Positions 11,275-20,190 of a stretch of 40,449 nt of DNA are shown in pieces. This stretch comes from CAZSCF01 sp964547585 (GTDB lineage: Bacteria; Patescibacteriota; Minisyncoccia; Moranbacterales; UBA2206): NCBI GenBank assembly GCA_964547585.1, contig CAZJOI010000008.1:1-40449 (forward strand), read 5' to 3'. The notes beneath the pieces are model-generated. The model saw nothing but the letters and a program-made list of their open reading frames with translations. It searched no databases and was not told where the DNA came from. Both the position numbers and the translations under genes were made by a program. The number at the start of each line of letters is the position of its first letter. Within the stretch, counting starts at the first letter, position 1.

Positions 11275-13317
11275 ATGGCAAAAGAAAAGAAAATAGTACA
11301 AGAGAATGAATATAATGCCAAGTCTATTCAAGTTCTTGAAGGGCTTGAGCCGGTACGCAAAAGACCTGGAATGTATATTGGCGGAACTTCAACTGAAGGT
11401 CTGCATCATTTGGTTTGGGAAGTTGTCAATAACTCCATTGATGAAGCGATGGCCGGTCATGGAAAAGACATCGTGGTAAAACTTTTACCAAACGACGTGG
11501 TTGAGGTGAGCGATAATGGACGCGGTATTCCAATCGAAAAACATCCACAGACAAAAAAATCAACACTGGAAACGGTTTTAACAGTTCTGCATGCCGGAGG
11601 AAAATTTGGCGGTGGCGGATACAAAATTTCTGGAGGTTTACACGGCGTCGGCGTGTCGGTTGTCAATGCTTTGAGTGTTTGGACAAAAGCTGAGGTTAGG
11701 CGCGATGGCAAGATTTATGCTATGGAATTTGAGAGAGGCAAACCTAAATCAAAAGATCCAAAAGTTGTCGGCAAAGCAGATGGTACAGGTACAAAAATTT
11801 CTTTTCAGGCTGATCCGCAAATTTTTCCGGAAATAAAATATAGCTTTGAAAAAATCTTGGGCTATGTTCGCCAGCAAGCCTATCTGACCAAAGGCGTGAG
11901 CATTAAAGTTTATGATGAGCGTTTGGAAGAGTCACCTCGGTCATATGGTTTTCTTTTTGATGGAGGATTAATTTCCTATGTTAAATTTCTTAATCGAGGC
12001 AAGGAAATTAAAAATCAGATGCCTTTCTATGTAGAAAAAAATATTGATGATATCCAAGTTGAAGTAGCAATGCAATATACTGACGGATATAAAGAGCATA
12101 TTTTTTCTTTTGCTAACAATATTTTTACTCCGGAGGGCGGTATGCATGAAGTTGGCTTCAGAGCCTCCCTCACCAGGGTTTTGAATTCCTATGCCAAGAA
12201 GAACGGATTTTTGAAAGAGAAAGATGAAACTTTTACATCAGAAGATTTGCAGGAAGGACTCACGGCTGTCATCAGTGTCAAGTTGCGCAATCCCCAATTT
12301 GAAGGACAAACGAAAGCTAAGCTTGGCAACAGTGAAGTGCGGGGAGCTGTTTCCAGTGTAACGACAGAAGCTTTGAATGATTATTTGGAGTCGCATCCGA
12401 ATAATGCCAAAGCCATCATTTCCAAGTGTCTCTTGACGTCCAAGGCCAGAATTGCAGCTCGGGCAGCCAAGGATGCAGTTATTCGTAAGGGCGCCTTGGA
12501 AGGAATGACTCTGCCAGGAAAGCTAGCTGACTGTTCTTCTCGTGATCCAGAAGAATCTGAAATATATATTGTGGAGGGAGACTCAGCTGGGGGTTCAGCC
12601 AAGCAAGGCAGGAATAGACGATTTCAGGCTATTTTGCCACTTAGAGGAAAATTGGTGAATGTCGAAAAAACCACGCTTGATAAGGTAGTGAAATCGGATA
12701 CGCTGAAACCGATTATTATTGCTCTGGGCGCCGGTATCGGAGATAGTTTTGATATTAGTCGACTTAGGTATCACAGAGTTATTATTATGGCGGATGCTGA
12801 CGTTGACGGATCTCACATTCGAACACTTCTTCTGACATTTTTTTATCGTTATTATGAAGAATTGATTAACAAGGGCTATATTTATATTGCCCAACCGCCA
12901 CTTTATCAAATTAGAAAAGGTAAAGAAATAAAATACGCTTACACGGATGAAGAAAAGGAAAAAATCGTTGAAGAAATAAAAGAAAATCAAAAGGCGGCAA
13001 AAATTGCAAAGTCTGCCAAAATCACAAAACCAAAAACTGATTTGCCAGCTGGCGAAGAAGAAATGGTCATGGAAAATGATGAAGGCGAAAATATTGGTGG
13101 AGCGAATATCCAAAGATATAAAGGTTTGGGAGAAATGAATCCGGAGCAATTGTGGGAAACTACTATGGATCCAGAAAGAAGAATTATGCGTCAGGTAAAA
13201 ATTGAAGATGCAGAAGCAGCAGACAGAATCTTTGATATCTTAATGGGTTCAGAAGTGGAACCTCGTCGCCGCTTTATTCAGACTCACGCCAAGAGTGTGA
13301 CAAATTTGGACGTCTAA
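11275..13317 (+). CDS. gyrB: DNA gyrase subunit B
   Basis: 680 residues. The N-terminal GHKL ATPase has the E-x3-N motif WEVVNNSIDEA, DNGRGIPI and GGLHGVGVSVVNAL. The transducer domain follows. The Toprim domain has E434-GDSAGG and the metal-binding D507-A-D-V-D-G. EGDSAGGSAKQGRNRRFQA and the C-terminal FIQTHAKSVTNLDV favour GyrB over ParE. A variable charged insert (about 565-605) interrupts the Toprim-tail region. It lacks the long proteobacterial insert, as in Gram-positive types. No Shine-Dalgarno or clear promoter is visible, because a mobile-type repeat abuts the start. Confidence 0.95.
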   Translation: MAKEKKIVQENEYNAKSIQVLEGLEPVRKRPGMYIGGTSTEGLHHLVWEVVNNSIDEAMAGHGKDIVVKLLPNDVVEVSDNGRGIPIEKHPQTKKSTLETVLTVLHAGGKFGGGGYKISGGLHGVGVSVVNALSVWTKAEVRRDGKIYAMEFERGKPKSKDPKVVGKADGTGTKISFQADPQIFPEIKYSFEKILGYVRQQAYLTKGVSIKVYDERLEESPRSYGFLFDGGLISYVKFLNRGKEIKNQMPFYVEKNIDDIQVEVAMQYTDGYKEHIFSFANNIFTPEGGMHEVGFRASLTRVLNSYAKKNGFLKEKDETFTSEDLQEGLTAVISVKLRNPQFEGQTKAKLGNSEVRGAVSSVTTEALNDYLESHPNNAKAIISKCLLTSKARIAARAAKDAVIRKGALEGMTLPGKLADCSSRDPEESEIYIVEGDSAGGSAKQGRNRRFQAILPLRGKLVNVEKTTLDKVVKSDTLKPIIIALGAGIGDSFDISRLRYHRVIIMADADVDGSHIRTLLLTFFYRYYEELINKGYIYIAQPPLYQIRKGKEIKYAYTDEEKEKIVEEIKENQKAAKIAKSAKITKPKTDLPAGEEEMVMENDEGENIGGANIQRYKGLGEMNPEQLWETTMDPERRIMRQVKIEDAEAADRIFDILMGSEVEPRRRFIQTHAKSVTNLDV

Positions 13318-13328
13318 GATCAATTTCC

Positions 13329-13462
13329 AATTTTCAAGTACCAATTTTCAATGAAATCTCAATAAATCAATTTTCAAACAAAATCTTTTTTGAGAATTGC
13401 TTATAGATTGTAAATTTAATCATTGAAAATTCATTGTAAATTGAAAATTGAGATTTGAAAAT
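13329..13462. repeat. AT-rich palindromic element with the 27-nt arm shared with 16298 and 16482
   Basis: 13329-13355 is identical to 16298-16324. The rest consists of reiterated TTTTCAA/TTGAAAA words with inverted symmetry (for example TTGAAAATTCATTG). It fills the gap between gyrB and the next gene and ends at that gene's ATG. Confidence 0.8.
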
Positions 13463-13465
13463 TTG

Positions 13466-14164
13466 ATGACAAAAAAAACAGAGAGTTTAATAATGAATTT
13501 TCTTTGCTTGGTAGTTTTTTTAGGAACTACAAATTTTTGTCTGGCTATGAGCAGTGCTAATTATAAGATTGACGCGGATGTTATCGGAGTGGCCGGAGGG
13601 TTGGGGTCGTCGACAAATTATAAGTTAACCGATACATTAGGTGAGCCGGTAATTGGAATTGGGCAAAGTACAAACTATCAAATGCAGGCTGGGTTTTGGT
13701 ATATGGTTAATTTTATTATTTCCTTGCAAGTTGATTCCAATACAGTAAATTTGGGAACATTGACTCCCGGAACGCCAGTTACAGGGCAATCTGTGCTGAC
13801 GGTGACGACTGATTCTTGGGGGGGTTATGATCTTTTGGCTAGCCAAAATCGTCAGATGACACATACTGATACGACCACAACTATTCCAAATTATTCTTGT
13901 GATATTACCACTCCATGTGTTTGGTCAGGTGTGGGCTTGGGTTTTACGGTAAAGTCTGGCACGGGCGTGGAATCAAAATGGGGAACAAATCCAAATTTCA
14001 AATTTGCTTATTTTCCATTGACGGATACTGTTTTTCATGAAAAAACTGGATATACCAGCGGGGGCGATGTGACGACGGTTGGATATGAATTGGATGCGGC
14101 GTCAACACAAAAATCAGGAAATTATTCCAATATTATTACCTATACGGCTATGACGAAATTATAG
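13466..14164 (+). CDS. secreted surface protein with NYK-type repeats
   Basis: 232 residues from ATG 13466; an upstream in-frame ATG at 13448 is in the repeat. A signal peptide (basic start, hydrophobic LCLVVFLGT, cleavage likely after CLA) leads to two similar units, SSANYKIDADVIG and SSTNYKLTDTLGEPVIGIG...TNYQMQAGFW. This pattern is common in secreted bacterial proteins. A beta-rich domain follows (VNLGTLTPGTPVTG, GGYDLLASQNRQM). The same GTLTPGTPVTG segment recurs in the next gene (LGTLIPGTPVSG), so the two are related at this domain. Probably on the cell surface; function unknown. Confidence 0.65.
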   Translation: MTKKTESLIMNFLCLVVFLGTTNFCLAMSSANYKIDADVIGVAGGLGSSTNYKLTDTLGEPVIGIGQSTNYQMQAGFWYMVNFIISLQVDSNTVNLGTLTPGTPVTGQSVLTVTTDSWGGYDLLASQNRQMTHTDTTTTIPNYSCDITTPCVWSGVGLGFTVKSGTGVESKWGTNPNFKFAYFPLTDTVFHEKTGYTSGGDVTTVGYELDAASTQKSGNYSNIITYTAMTKL

Positions 14165-14197
14165 CTCGTAAATATCTGGGTTGTGTATAATTTTTTA

Positions 14198-14225
14198 TTG
14201 CTTGTATTTGCAAATGTGGTATAAT
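14198..14225 (+). promoter_or_regulatory. sigma70-type promoter upstream of the TPR membrane protein
   Basis: TTGCTT (14198-14203), 16-bp spacer, TATAAT (14220-14225). Confidence 0.6.
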
Positions 14226-14274
14226 TATAAGAAGAAAGGACGGATCTTAGAAAGTAATTTGTAAGTTTTTTTCT

Positions 14275-15802
14275 GTGAATTTTTTATCCGAAAAACAAAA
14301 AGAAAACGAAATAAGAAAAAAGCGTTTTTTTTGCGTTGTTTTTGTCGACTTCGATGGTGATTATCTTTGCCGTGATGCAGGTATTTGAATTAACGAAAAG
14401 CGATTATCAAGTTGGTTCACATGACGATTCCGTAACGCTGGATGTTACGGTAGCTCAAGTCATATCTCTCGATTGCGGGGCAGATGTTGATTTGGGGACA
14501 TTAATTCCCGGTACTCCTGTTTCCGGATCTTCAACTTGTACGGTTACAACAAACGCCGAATCAGGGTATGATTTAAGGGTAAAAAGAGATGATGCGGATA
14601 CCACATTAGATAAAGAAAGTGAATCAGAAGAAAAAAGTTTTAATCTTTCCCTTAAAGCTTCTCCAAAATTCGCTCTGACGCTGGCTTTCATTTTTATGGT
14701 AGTTGCTACCGGTGTCATCTTTCTGTTTGTTTTTATCGGGAAGGTTTTTGTGGCAGATATGTATATTGGTTCGGCTAATAGGGAAGCGACAATTTCCGAA
14801 AATGGATCGGTGGCCAAAGTTTTGAAAGCCATAAATCTTTACGGGAAAGAAGGTCGCTATTATTCCAGACTAGCACAAGAATATATGGCACTGGTTAATC
14901 AGGAAATAGCCAAAGAAGAAAACGAAAGAGATCTGAACAAAGTTCAGATTTATCTGAACAACTCTATTACAGCTGCTAATATGGGCAAAGATCTGATGAA
15001 GCAAGATGTGTTGGCGACAGAAGTTGCCGCTCAAGTCTATGAAAGTGCTGGAGTATATGTTCCTGATTCATTGCCGCTTTCTGAAACAACCTACAAAAGG
15101 GCTCAAGAATTGGAACCGAGAAACCCTAATTTCTATTTGAAGCTTGGGCAAATAAAAGAAGCTGTGGCATTAACCAAAAAAGACGAAGCGGAAAAGAAGC
15201 AGCTCATATTGGAAGCTGGTGAGTTGTTTCAGAAATCAATTGATGAAAAAGTCAATTTTGACGCTGGATATTATAATTTAGCTTTGATTAAACAAGCCCT
15301 AGGAGATATGGATAGTGCTGTAGAAAATATGCAAAAGGCTGCGTCTTATAATAATCAGAACATAAATTATTTTTATGGTCTAGCCGGTCTCTTACAAAGC
15401 AGAAACAAAGAAGATGACATGAAAAATGCTGAAGCTATCTATAAAAAAATCTTGGAAGTAAGTCCAAACGAAGTTAATGTTCATTTTAGCCTTGGTTCGC
15501 TCTACGAGGGATTAAAACGAAAGCAGGAAGCTATTGATGAATACCAAAAGGTTTTGGATCTCGTGCCAGCCGATTCCAAGGATACCCGTGATAAGATTTC
15601 TAAGATGATCAATAATACTAAAAACGGAATCCCTAACAATGCCGAAACCTTGGGCATAGACACTCCTGCTGCACAGGAAACCAGTAGCCCGACTCCGAAC
15701 CAGGAAGTTCCCAGTCAGAATCCAGGTATGCCAGGTCAAGAAGAAGTTGCCCCAGTTCAACAGCCAACAGTCGGTCCGGAAATACCCCAACAGAACCCAT
15801 AA
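14275..15802 (+). CDS. membrane TPR protein with secreted-type N-terminal domain, likely frameshifted start
   Basis: The main frame is open from TTG 14336 to TAA 15802 (488 residues) with no ATG at its head. A GTG at 14275 starts NFLSEKQKENEIRKKRF in another frame. Removing one T from the T8 run at 14325-14332 joins this to FALFLSTSMVIIFAVM, giving a plausible membrane-targeting N-terminus. After it comes a domain like that of the preceding gene (VDLGTLIPGTPVSG, AESGYDLRV). From about residue 105 it continues as a membrane helix (FALTLAFIFMVVATGVIFLF) and several TPR units to a Pro/Gln-rich tail. The TPR half resembles the C-terminal part of O-antigen-ligase/TPR proteins. It looks like a chimera; the frameshift may be real, phase-variable or an error. 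Confidence 0.6.
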
Positions 15803-15825
15803 TTTAGGACCACTGTCTTTCTCCT

Positions 15826-15857
15826 GCAGAAACGCCCCAATAGGGCGTTTCTGCTTT
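15826..15857 (+). terminator. terminator after the TPR protein
   Basis: GCAGAAACGCCC (15826-15837) pairs with GGGCGTTTCTGC (15843-15854), 12 bp; the T-tail is short (TTT). Confidence 0.75.
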
Positions 15858-15883
15858 GTCCAGACGCTCATGGTCAGGCATTC

Positions 15884-15912
15884 TTGACTTTTTCTTATTT
15901 ACCCCGTATATT
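15884..15912 (+). promoter_or_regulatory. rplU promoter
   Basis: TTGACT (15884-15889), exactly 17 bp, TATATT (15907-15912). The leader to ATG 15953 is about 35 nt. Confidence 0.75.
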
Positions 15913-15952
15913 AACTAATGTTGCGCATTAATATTTTTTTATCAATAAATTT

Positions 15953-16264
15953 ATGTCATTAGCAGTTATTAAAACAGGCGGAAAGCAGTACATCGTTAAA
16001 GTCGGAGACAAGATAAGAATTGAAAAACTTGAAATTGAAGAAGGCGGAAAAATAGCCTTTGAGGAGGTTTTGCTTTTGGAGGATGAAAAGGGGGTTGAAG
16101 TTGGTACGCCTTTTATCAAAGCTGCCAAAGTAGAAGGAAAGGTTTTGCGAACTTTCAAAAACAAAAAAGTTACGGGTATCAAGTTCAAAGCCAAGAAAAG
16201 ATATAAGGTTAAATTCGGTCACAGACAAACACTGACTGAAGTAGAAATAACCAAAATAGCGTAA
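15953..16264 (+). CDS. rplU: ribosomal protein bL21
   Basis: 103 residues, the normal length of bL21, a large-subunit protein that contacts 23S rRNA. It opens with LAVIKTGGKQYIVKVGDKI and ends in the basic segment KAKKRYKVKFGHRQTLTEVEI, both diagnostic. It has its own promoter and terminator, so it is transcribed alone. In most bacteria rpmA (bL27) follows in the same operon; here it does not. Confidence 0.95.
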   Translation: MSLAVIKTGGKQYIVKVGDKIRIEKLEIEEGGKIAFEEVLLLEDEKGVEVGTPFIKAAKVEGKVLRTFKNKKVTGIKFKAKKRYKVKFGHRQTLTEVEITKIA

Positions 16265-16272
16265 CAAAAAAT

Positions 16273-16296
16273 CCGCCGAAAGGCGGGCTTTTTTTT
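16273..16296 (+). terminator. rplU terminator
   Basis: CCGCC-GAAA-GGCGG with a GNRA-type loop followed by eight T (16289-16296). Confidence 0.9.
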
Positions 16297-16297
16297 A

Positions 16298-16508
16298 AAT
16301 TTTCAAGTACCAATTTTCAATGAATTTTCAAATATTCAATTTTCAACTTCTGCTTGAGGATAGTATTTTTGAAAATATCAGCAATAGCTCTTGAGCTTCC
16401 TGCCACAATATCCTAAATTCATCTTTAAACTGAGGATTCGCTTTGGCTAATAATCTCAGCCAATGTTTAAGTCATTGTTATTTCATTGAAAATTGGTACT
16501 TGAAAATT
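16298..16508. mobile_element. 27-bp-inverted-repeat element enclosing a four-helix-bundle gene remnant
   Basis: 16298-16324 and 16482-16508 are perfect 27-bp inverted repeats. The 27-nt arm also occurs at 13329-13355. Between the arms, on the minus strand, is a C-terminal coding fragment (16343-16471). I infer a small element formed by inverted arms around a gene, with the arm-only copies as non-coding derivatives. Confidence 0.6.
16343..16471 (-). pseudogene. remnant of a four-helix-bundle (S23/IVP-like) protein
   Basis: A 42-codon open stretch on the minus strand between two TGA codons. It reads LKHWLRLLAKANPQF, then EFRILWQEAQELLLIFSKIL, then a TGA. The pattern aromatic-Trp-Leu-Arg-Leu, a turn with Asn, then a helix with EAxELxxIF is how I remember the C-terminal helices of four-helix-bundle proteins related to those encoded in 23S rRNA intervening sequences. 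The N-terminal helices and start are missing. Recognition is by pattern only. Confidence 0.5.
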
Positions 16509-16519
16509 GAAAATTATGA

Positions 16520-18733
16520 CTATGGTCGACTAATATTAAAAGAATATATTTCTTTTTCTTTTGCGAAATAAATAATATTTTTTTCTTCATCTACCGAGAA
16601 AGCTGAAGCTTCTTTAATTTTTTCGCTATAATATTGATTCAAGATAGTGCCTTCTGGACTCAAGTGAACAATTCTTGAATTTGTTTTATCTAAAACATAC
16701 ATTTCTAGATTACTTTTGCTGACATAGATCTTGTCGCAGATGATGGGTGTGGCTGTTTCTTCTAGGGAAAAATCTTGCCGCTGGCCTTTGAAAAGTTTCA
16801 GCATTTCATTTAAGGATGCGGCAAAAATATTTTCATTAACACTAATGTCAGAAATTTTTGATAAATCTGTCGTGTCCTTTAGCCAATTTATTTTAGCGCC
16901 AAAACCACCTTCAGCTCTTGGGTAGCGATAAATTTGGTTGGCCTTATTGTCTGCGAGATAGAGATAGGTCAAATAGGTTTCACTAGCTGAAATATTGGAA
17001 TCAGTGGGAACTTCAATTAAATTAGGTTGAAATTTTTCAGATGTCGGTGAAAAGGAAAAAGCTTTTTGGTCTTCTGTTATCAATAAAATTAAATTCAAAT
17101 CATTCATGCCAGCAGAAGTTTTGACGGCTCCAATCTGAGACGAAAAAGAAAATAACTGATTTTTTTCCAGATCAAAAATTCCAAGATTCCCAATGAAGAA
17201 TATTTTATTATTCAGATTGACAATCTTGGAAACAGTGCCCGCACTTTGATTTGGGGTATTTAGATCCGAAAGCCTGATGACATTTTTATCCTGTTCGAGC
17301 GGGATGATTTCCCGAGGAGTATCTTGAGCAATTTGAGCGGCCTTTTTCTCGGCTATAATTCTTTCAATCTTTACTCCAACATAGGGGACAATAAAGATGA
17401 GCAACAAAATAATAAGGGCATAAATTTTTTGCTCATAACTGAATCTGGCAAAAAGATCTTTTATCTTTGAAAAATCTGGCAGAAATTTTCCAAATCGGAG
17501 TTTGACTTCGGAACGGAGTTGAGCTCCAACTTCTTCGGCCACTGCTGTTTTCAAGGGCGCACTTTCTGTGTCTGCTCGACGTATTCTTTTTGAAAAGTTT
17601 TTAATTTGTTGGAATAATTGTTTGACGATGTCAGCCAGAAAAGCGGCTGATTTCTGAAAAGAAATTTTTATTTTGAAAAAAATCGGCCTCAAATCAACAG
17701 ATTTTACGCGGAAAAATAAATTTGAGAAAATATTTTTTGTTTTTTCTTTGGAAAACTCAAAACTCTTGATAATACTATTGCCAAGGCCGGAAAGCGAAAA
17801 TGAGAAAAGAGGGGTTTTATTTTCCGGTAAGTTTTCTATTTCTTTGATATAAATATGTCCATACCTTGCGTCTTCAATTTCTTTATTTGATTTTTCCAGT
17901 TCTACTTTTATTTCTTCTTTCAGATTTTCTGCCAAGGGCTCTTTATGGGGAATGGTTTTGGTGAAACTCATGCTGCTGAAAGCGTTGAAATCTTCTTGGT
18001 AGGAAGCTGGCGCAACTTCAGGTTCTTTTTCTTCTTTTCTTTTTATGTCGACAACCAAGACAGCGGCTTTTTCGAGTTCATTAATGAGTGCTGTGTGAAG
18101 AAATCTGACAAAATCAGCTTCAGGAAATTTGTTGGCGCTTTTTTTTATTTCTTCAAGAGAAAAAATATCGAGAATATTATTGGTGGCAATAATAATTTTA
18201 TCATTTTCTTCTATCTTCCCGCTAGAAACGTCAGTAAATGTTTTGAGTGGGTTTAGGTTGTCTTCAGGAGAAGAAAGGTTTTCACCAATATCAGTTAGGT
18301 TCTTTTCTCGGAGAAGAAAAGTATGGCAAGTTCCGATTTGCGTAAGATGCAAATTGTATTTTTCCAAAACAGCACAGGCAACGTTTATTTTGCCTATCCA
18401 AGCCACATTTCCGTGTTCAGCTAATTTTGAAAGTGCCAAGTTGGCTTTATGCAGGGCGGCCTCAAAGCTCTCAATAACGCCTCTTTTGGGTTTGGAAAAG
18501 TATTCTTTTTTTATTACGGAAATCAGATAGTTGGTGATATAGGAGGAATCTTCTGAGTTTTCATCAATTTCAAAAATACCAAAAATAGTCCCAAGACTTT
18601 GTTGGCTAATATTTTCTGGTTCTTGAATAAAAGTTTCAACGAAGGGTTTTAATTTGTTGTCATTGCAAAAAGAAATGTCATTGAAGGAGAATTCGAATTC
18701 CGGAATTTTCTTGCTAGGTTTATTCCTGGGCAT
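16520..18733 (-). CDS. membrane protein with degenerate PP2C-like domain and extracytoplasmic propeller-like domain
   Basis: 737 residues. Residues about 13-230 have the layout of a PPM/PP2C-type phosphatase (FGIFEIDENSED, ALHKANLALSKLAEHGNVAWIG, LTQIGTCHTFLLREKNLTDI, DKIIIATNNILDIFS), but the usual metal-binding DGxGG is absent, so activity is doubtful. A long charged linker leads to one membrane helix at about 437-455 (IYALIILLLIFIVPYVGV). About 280 residues follow with repeated short strands (LNNKIFFIGNLGIFDLE, TYLTYLYLADNKANQIYRY, SNLEMYVLDKTNSRIVHL), like a beta-propeller. It lies 21 nt after dedA, so they share a transcript. Possibly an envelope sensor. Confidence 0.55.
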   Translation of the reverse strand: MPRNKPSKKIPEFEFSFNDISFCNDNKLKPFVETFIQEPENISQQSLGTIFGIFEIDENSEDSSYITNYLISVIKKEYFSKPKRGVIESFEAALHKANLALSKLAEHGNVAWIGKINVACAVLEKYNLHLTQIGTCHTFLLREKNLTDIGENLSSPEDNLNPLKTFTDVSSGKIEENDKIIIATNNILDIFSLEEIKKSANKFPEADFVRFLHTALINELEKAAVLVVDIKRKEEKEPEVAPASYQEDFNAFSSMSFTKTIPHKEPLAENLKEEIKVELEKSNKEIEDARYGHIYIKEIENLPENKTPLFSFSLSGLGNSIIKSFEFSKEKTKNIFSNLFFRVKSVDLRPIFFKIKISFQKSAAFLADIVKQLFQQIKNFSKRIRRADTESAPLKTAVAEEVGAQLRSEVKLRFGKFLPDFSKIKDLFARFSYEQKIYALIILLLIFIVPYVGVKIERIIAEKKAAQIAQDTPREIIPLEQDKNVIRLSDLNTPNQSAGTVSKIVNLNNKIFFIGNLGIFDLEKNQLFSFSSQIGAVKTSAGMNDLNLILLITEDQKAFSFSPTSEKFQPNLIEVPTDSNISASETYLTYLYLADNKANQIYRYPRAEGGFGAKINWLKDTTDLSKISDISVNENIFAASLNEMLKLFKGQRQDFSLEETATPIICDKIYVSKSNLEMYVLDKTNSRIVHLSPEGTILNQYYSEKIKEASAFSVDEEKNIIYFAKEKEIYSFNISRP

Positions 18734-18754
18734 TTATTTAATACGAAATCAAAA

Positions 18755-19372
18755 TTATTTATTGTTATTGTTCCTAAGCAATTCAGTTGCTTGATATTTT
18801 TTATACAGGACAACTAGGGCGTAGAAAGAAATTACAGTAAGGGCGATGAGGATTCCAGCACTTTTAATATATTCATTAATTCTTTCAAACGCATAACCAA
18901 AGAAATAACCACTGACTACAAGAAAGGCACTCCAGACTATTCCTCCCAAAAAAGAAGCAGCCAAGAAGTCTTTGAAGTTCATTTTAACGGATCCGGCGGT
19001 AATGAAAACTATCCAGCAAAGACCAGTGGTTGATTTGACGGAGAAGATTGTCTTTTTGCCGTGTTTCTGGAAATACTCCTTTATTTTTTCTATGGTGCTA
19101 TCTTTTATTTTCAGAAATTTCCGGGCCTTTTCTAAAAATTTGGCACCGCCGTAATATCCGATGGAGTAAAGGAGGATGTCGCCAACGATATCCCCTAAAA
19201 TACTCAGCGTTAAAATAACGTAGATATTAAAAAAACCAAGGCTGGCCATAAAAGCTCCCATTATGGTTATGATTGGTCCTTCAATAACCATAAAAGCAAA
19301 CATGGTCGGATAACCTATCGTTTTTATATAGAGGAGTGTCTGTGGATCAGACAAGTTCAGGAAATGAAACAT
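18755..19372 (-). CDS. DedA/VTT-domain membrane protein
   Basis: 205 residues from ATG at 19372; a longer frame to 19480 runs into a palindrome and is rejected. The DedA (SNARE-associated) pattern is clear: VIEGPIITIMGAFMASLGFF, then GDIVGDILLYSIGYYGGAKF, an amphipathic segment, and helices near 125-200. DedA proteins are thought to move lipids, including undecaprenyl phosphate, across the membrane or keep the proton motive force; the exact substrate cannot be told here. First gene of a two-gene minus-strand unit with the PP2C-like protein. Confidence 0.8.
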   Translation of the reverse strand: MFHFLNLSDPQTLLYIKTIGYPTMFAFMVIEGPIITIMGAFMASLGFFNIYVILTLSILGDIVGDILLYSIGYYGGAKFLEKARKFLKIKDSTIEKIKEYFQKHGKKTIFSVKSTTGLCWIVFITAGSVKMNFKDFLAASFLGGIVWSAFLVVSGYFFGYAFERINEYIKSAGILIALTVISFYALVVLYKKYQATELLRNNNNK

Positions 19373-19433
19373 ATCTTTTTTATAACTATATTTTAGCATA
19401 AAAGAGAAAAAAAGCGAGGAATAAAGTTTGGAA

Positions 19434-19493
19434 GGGGCTTTGCCCCACACCAAAAATGCTTGGGGCAAAGCCCAAGGCATTTTTGGTGTGGGG
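19434..19493. repeat. interleaved palindrome upstream of the DedA gene
   Basis: Block A (GGGGCTTTGCCCC, 19434-19446) pairs with A' (19462-19473) and block B (ACACCAAAAATGC, 19447-19459) with B' (19477-19489). The order A-B-A'-B' could form a pseudoknot; A and A' can also fold alone. B resembles the arms CACCAAAATGCC around the nested tRNA at 10251. Confidence 0.7.
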
Positions 19494-19590
19494 TTTACTT
19501 TTTACAGTTCTGATATATACTATATTTAAGGTAAAATAGGGTAAAAAAGGTTTTTTATTTAGTTATCAATAAATTTTTTAATGTAAAAAT

Positions 19591-20190
19591 ATGTCTGAAA
19601 TCTTGGAAAATCTATTTGGATCAAAAGAAAAAACCAGAATTTTACGTTTTTTTCTTCAAAATCCAGAGAAAGAATATGGCTTTGCTGAAGTGGCAAAAAG
19701 AAATATGCTCAACAAGATAAAAGGTAAAAAAGAAGTTGAAAATTTGAAAAAAATAAAATTTGTTTCTGAAAGAAAAAAGAAAGGCAAAAACTACTTTGTT
19801 TTGAACCAGGAATTTATATTTTATCCAGAACTCAAAAATTTGGTAGCTAAGGATAATATTTATCCCAAATCAAGAAATTTAGACAAGATAAAACATATTG
19901 GAAACATAAAGCTAGCTGTTGTGAGCGGCGCTTTCATCAACTATTCCAAAAGTAAAGCAGATATGATTTTGGTCGGCGATGACATTAGCCGTTCAAAGCT
20001 CAAGAGTTTAATGGGAGCACTGGAGGCCGAGCTTGGCAAAGAAATAGATTTTGTTCTGATGAACGGAGAAGAATTCAAGTATAGACTTAATATGTTGGAT
20101 AAATTTATTTTGGAATTTTTGGAAGGTCCTCATGAAGAAATAGTCAATAAAATTACCGGACTTAAGCGTTTTATTGCCGGCAGAAAGTAG
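19591..20190 (+). CDS. winged-helix protein with nucleotidyltransferase-like C-terminus
   Basis: 199 residues. Residues 1-80 look like a winged helix (LFGSKEKTRILRFFLQNPEKEYGFAEVAKR and a basic wing KKKGKNYFVL). The second half (KLAVVSGAFINYSKSKADMILVGDDISRSKLKSLM, then LGKEIDFVLMNGEEF) has the strand-helix-strand layout of MNT-type nucleotidyltransferases. The GSxARG active-site motif is absent and only part of the acidic set remains (ADMILVGDD, IDF). It may bind nucleotides or DNA without catalysis. A weak promoter (TTTACA, then TATATT) may lie near 19500. Confidence 0.55.
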   Translation: MSEILENLFGSKEKTRILRFFLQNPEKEYGFAEVAKRNMLNKIKGKKEVENLKKIKFVSERKKKGKNYFVLNQEFIFYPELKNLVAKDNIYPKSRNLDKIKHIGNIKLAVVSGAFINYSKSKADMILVGDDISRSKLKSLMGALEAELGKEIDFVLMNGEEFKYRLNMLDKFILEFLEGPHEEIVNKITGLKRFIAGRK

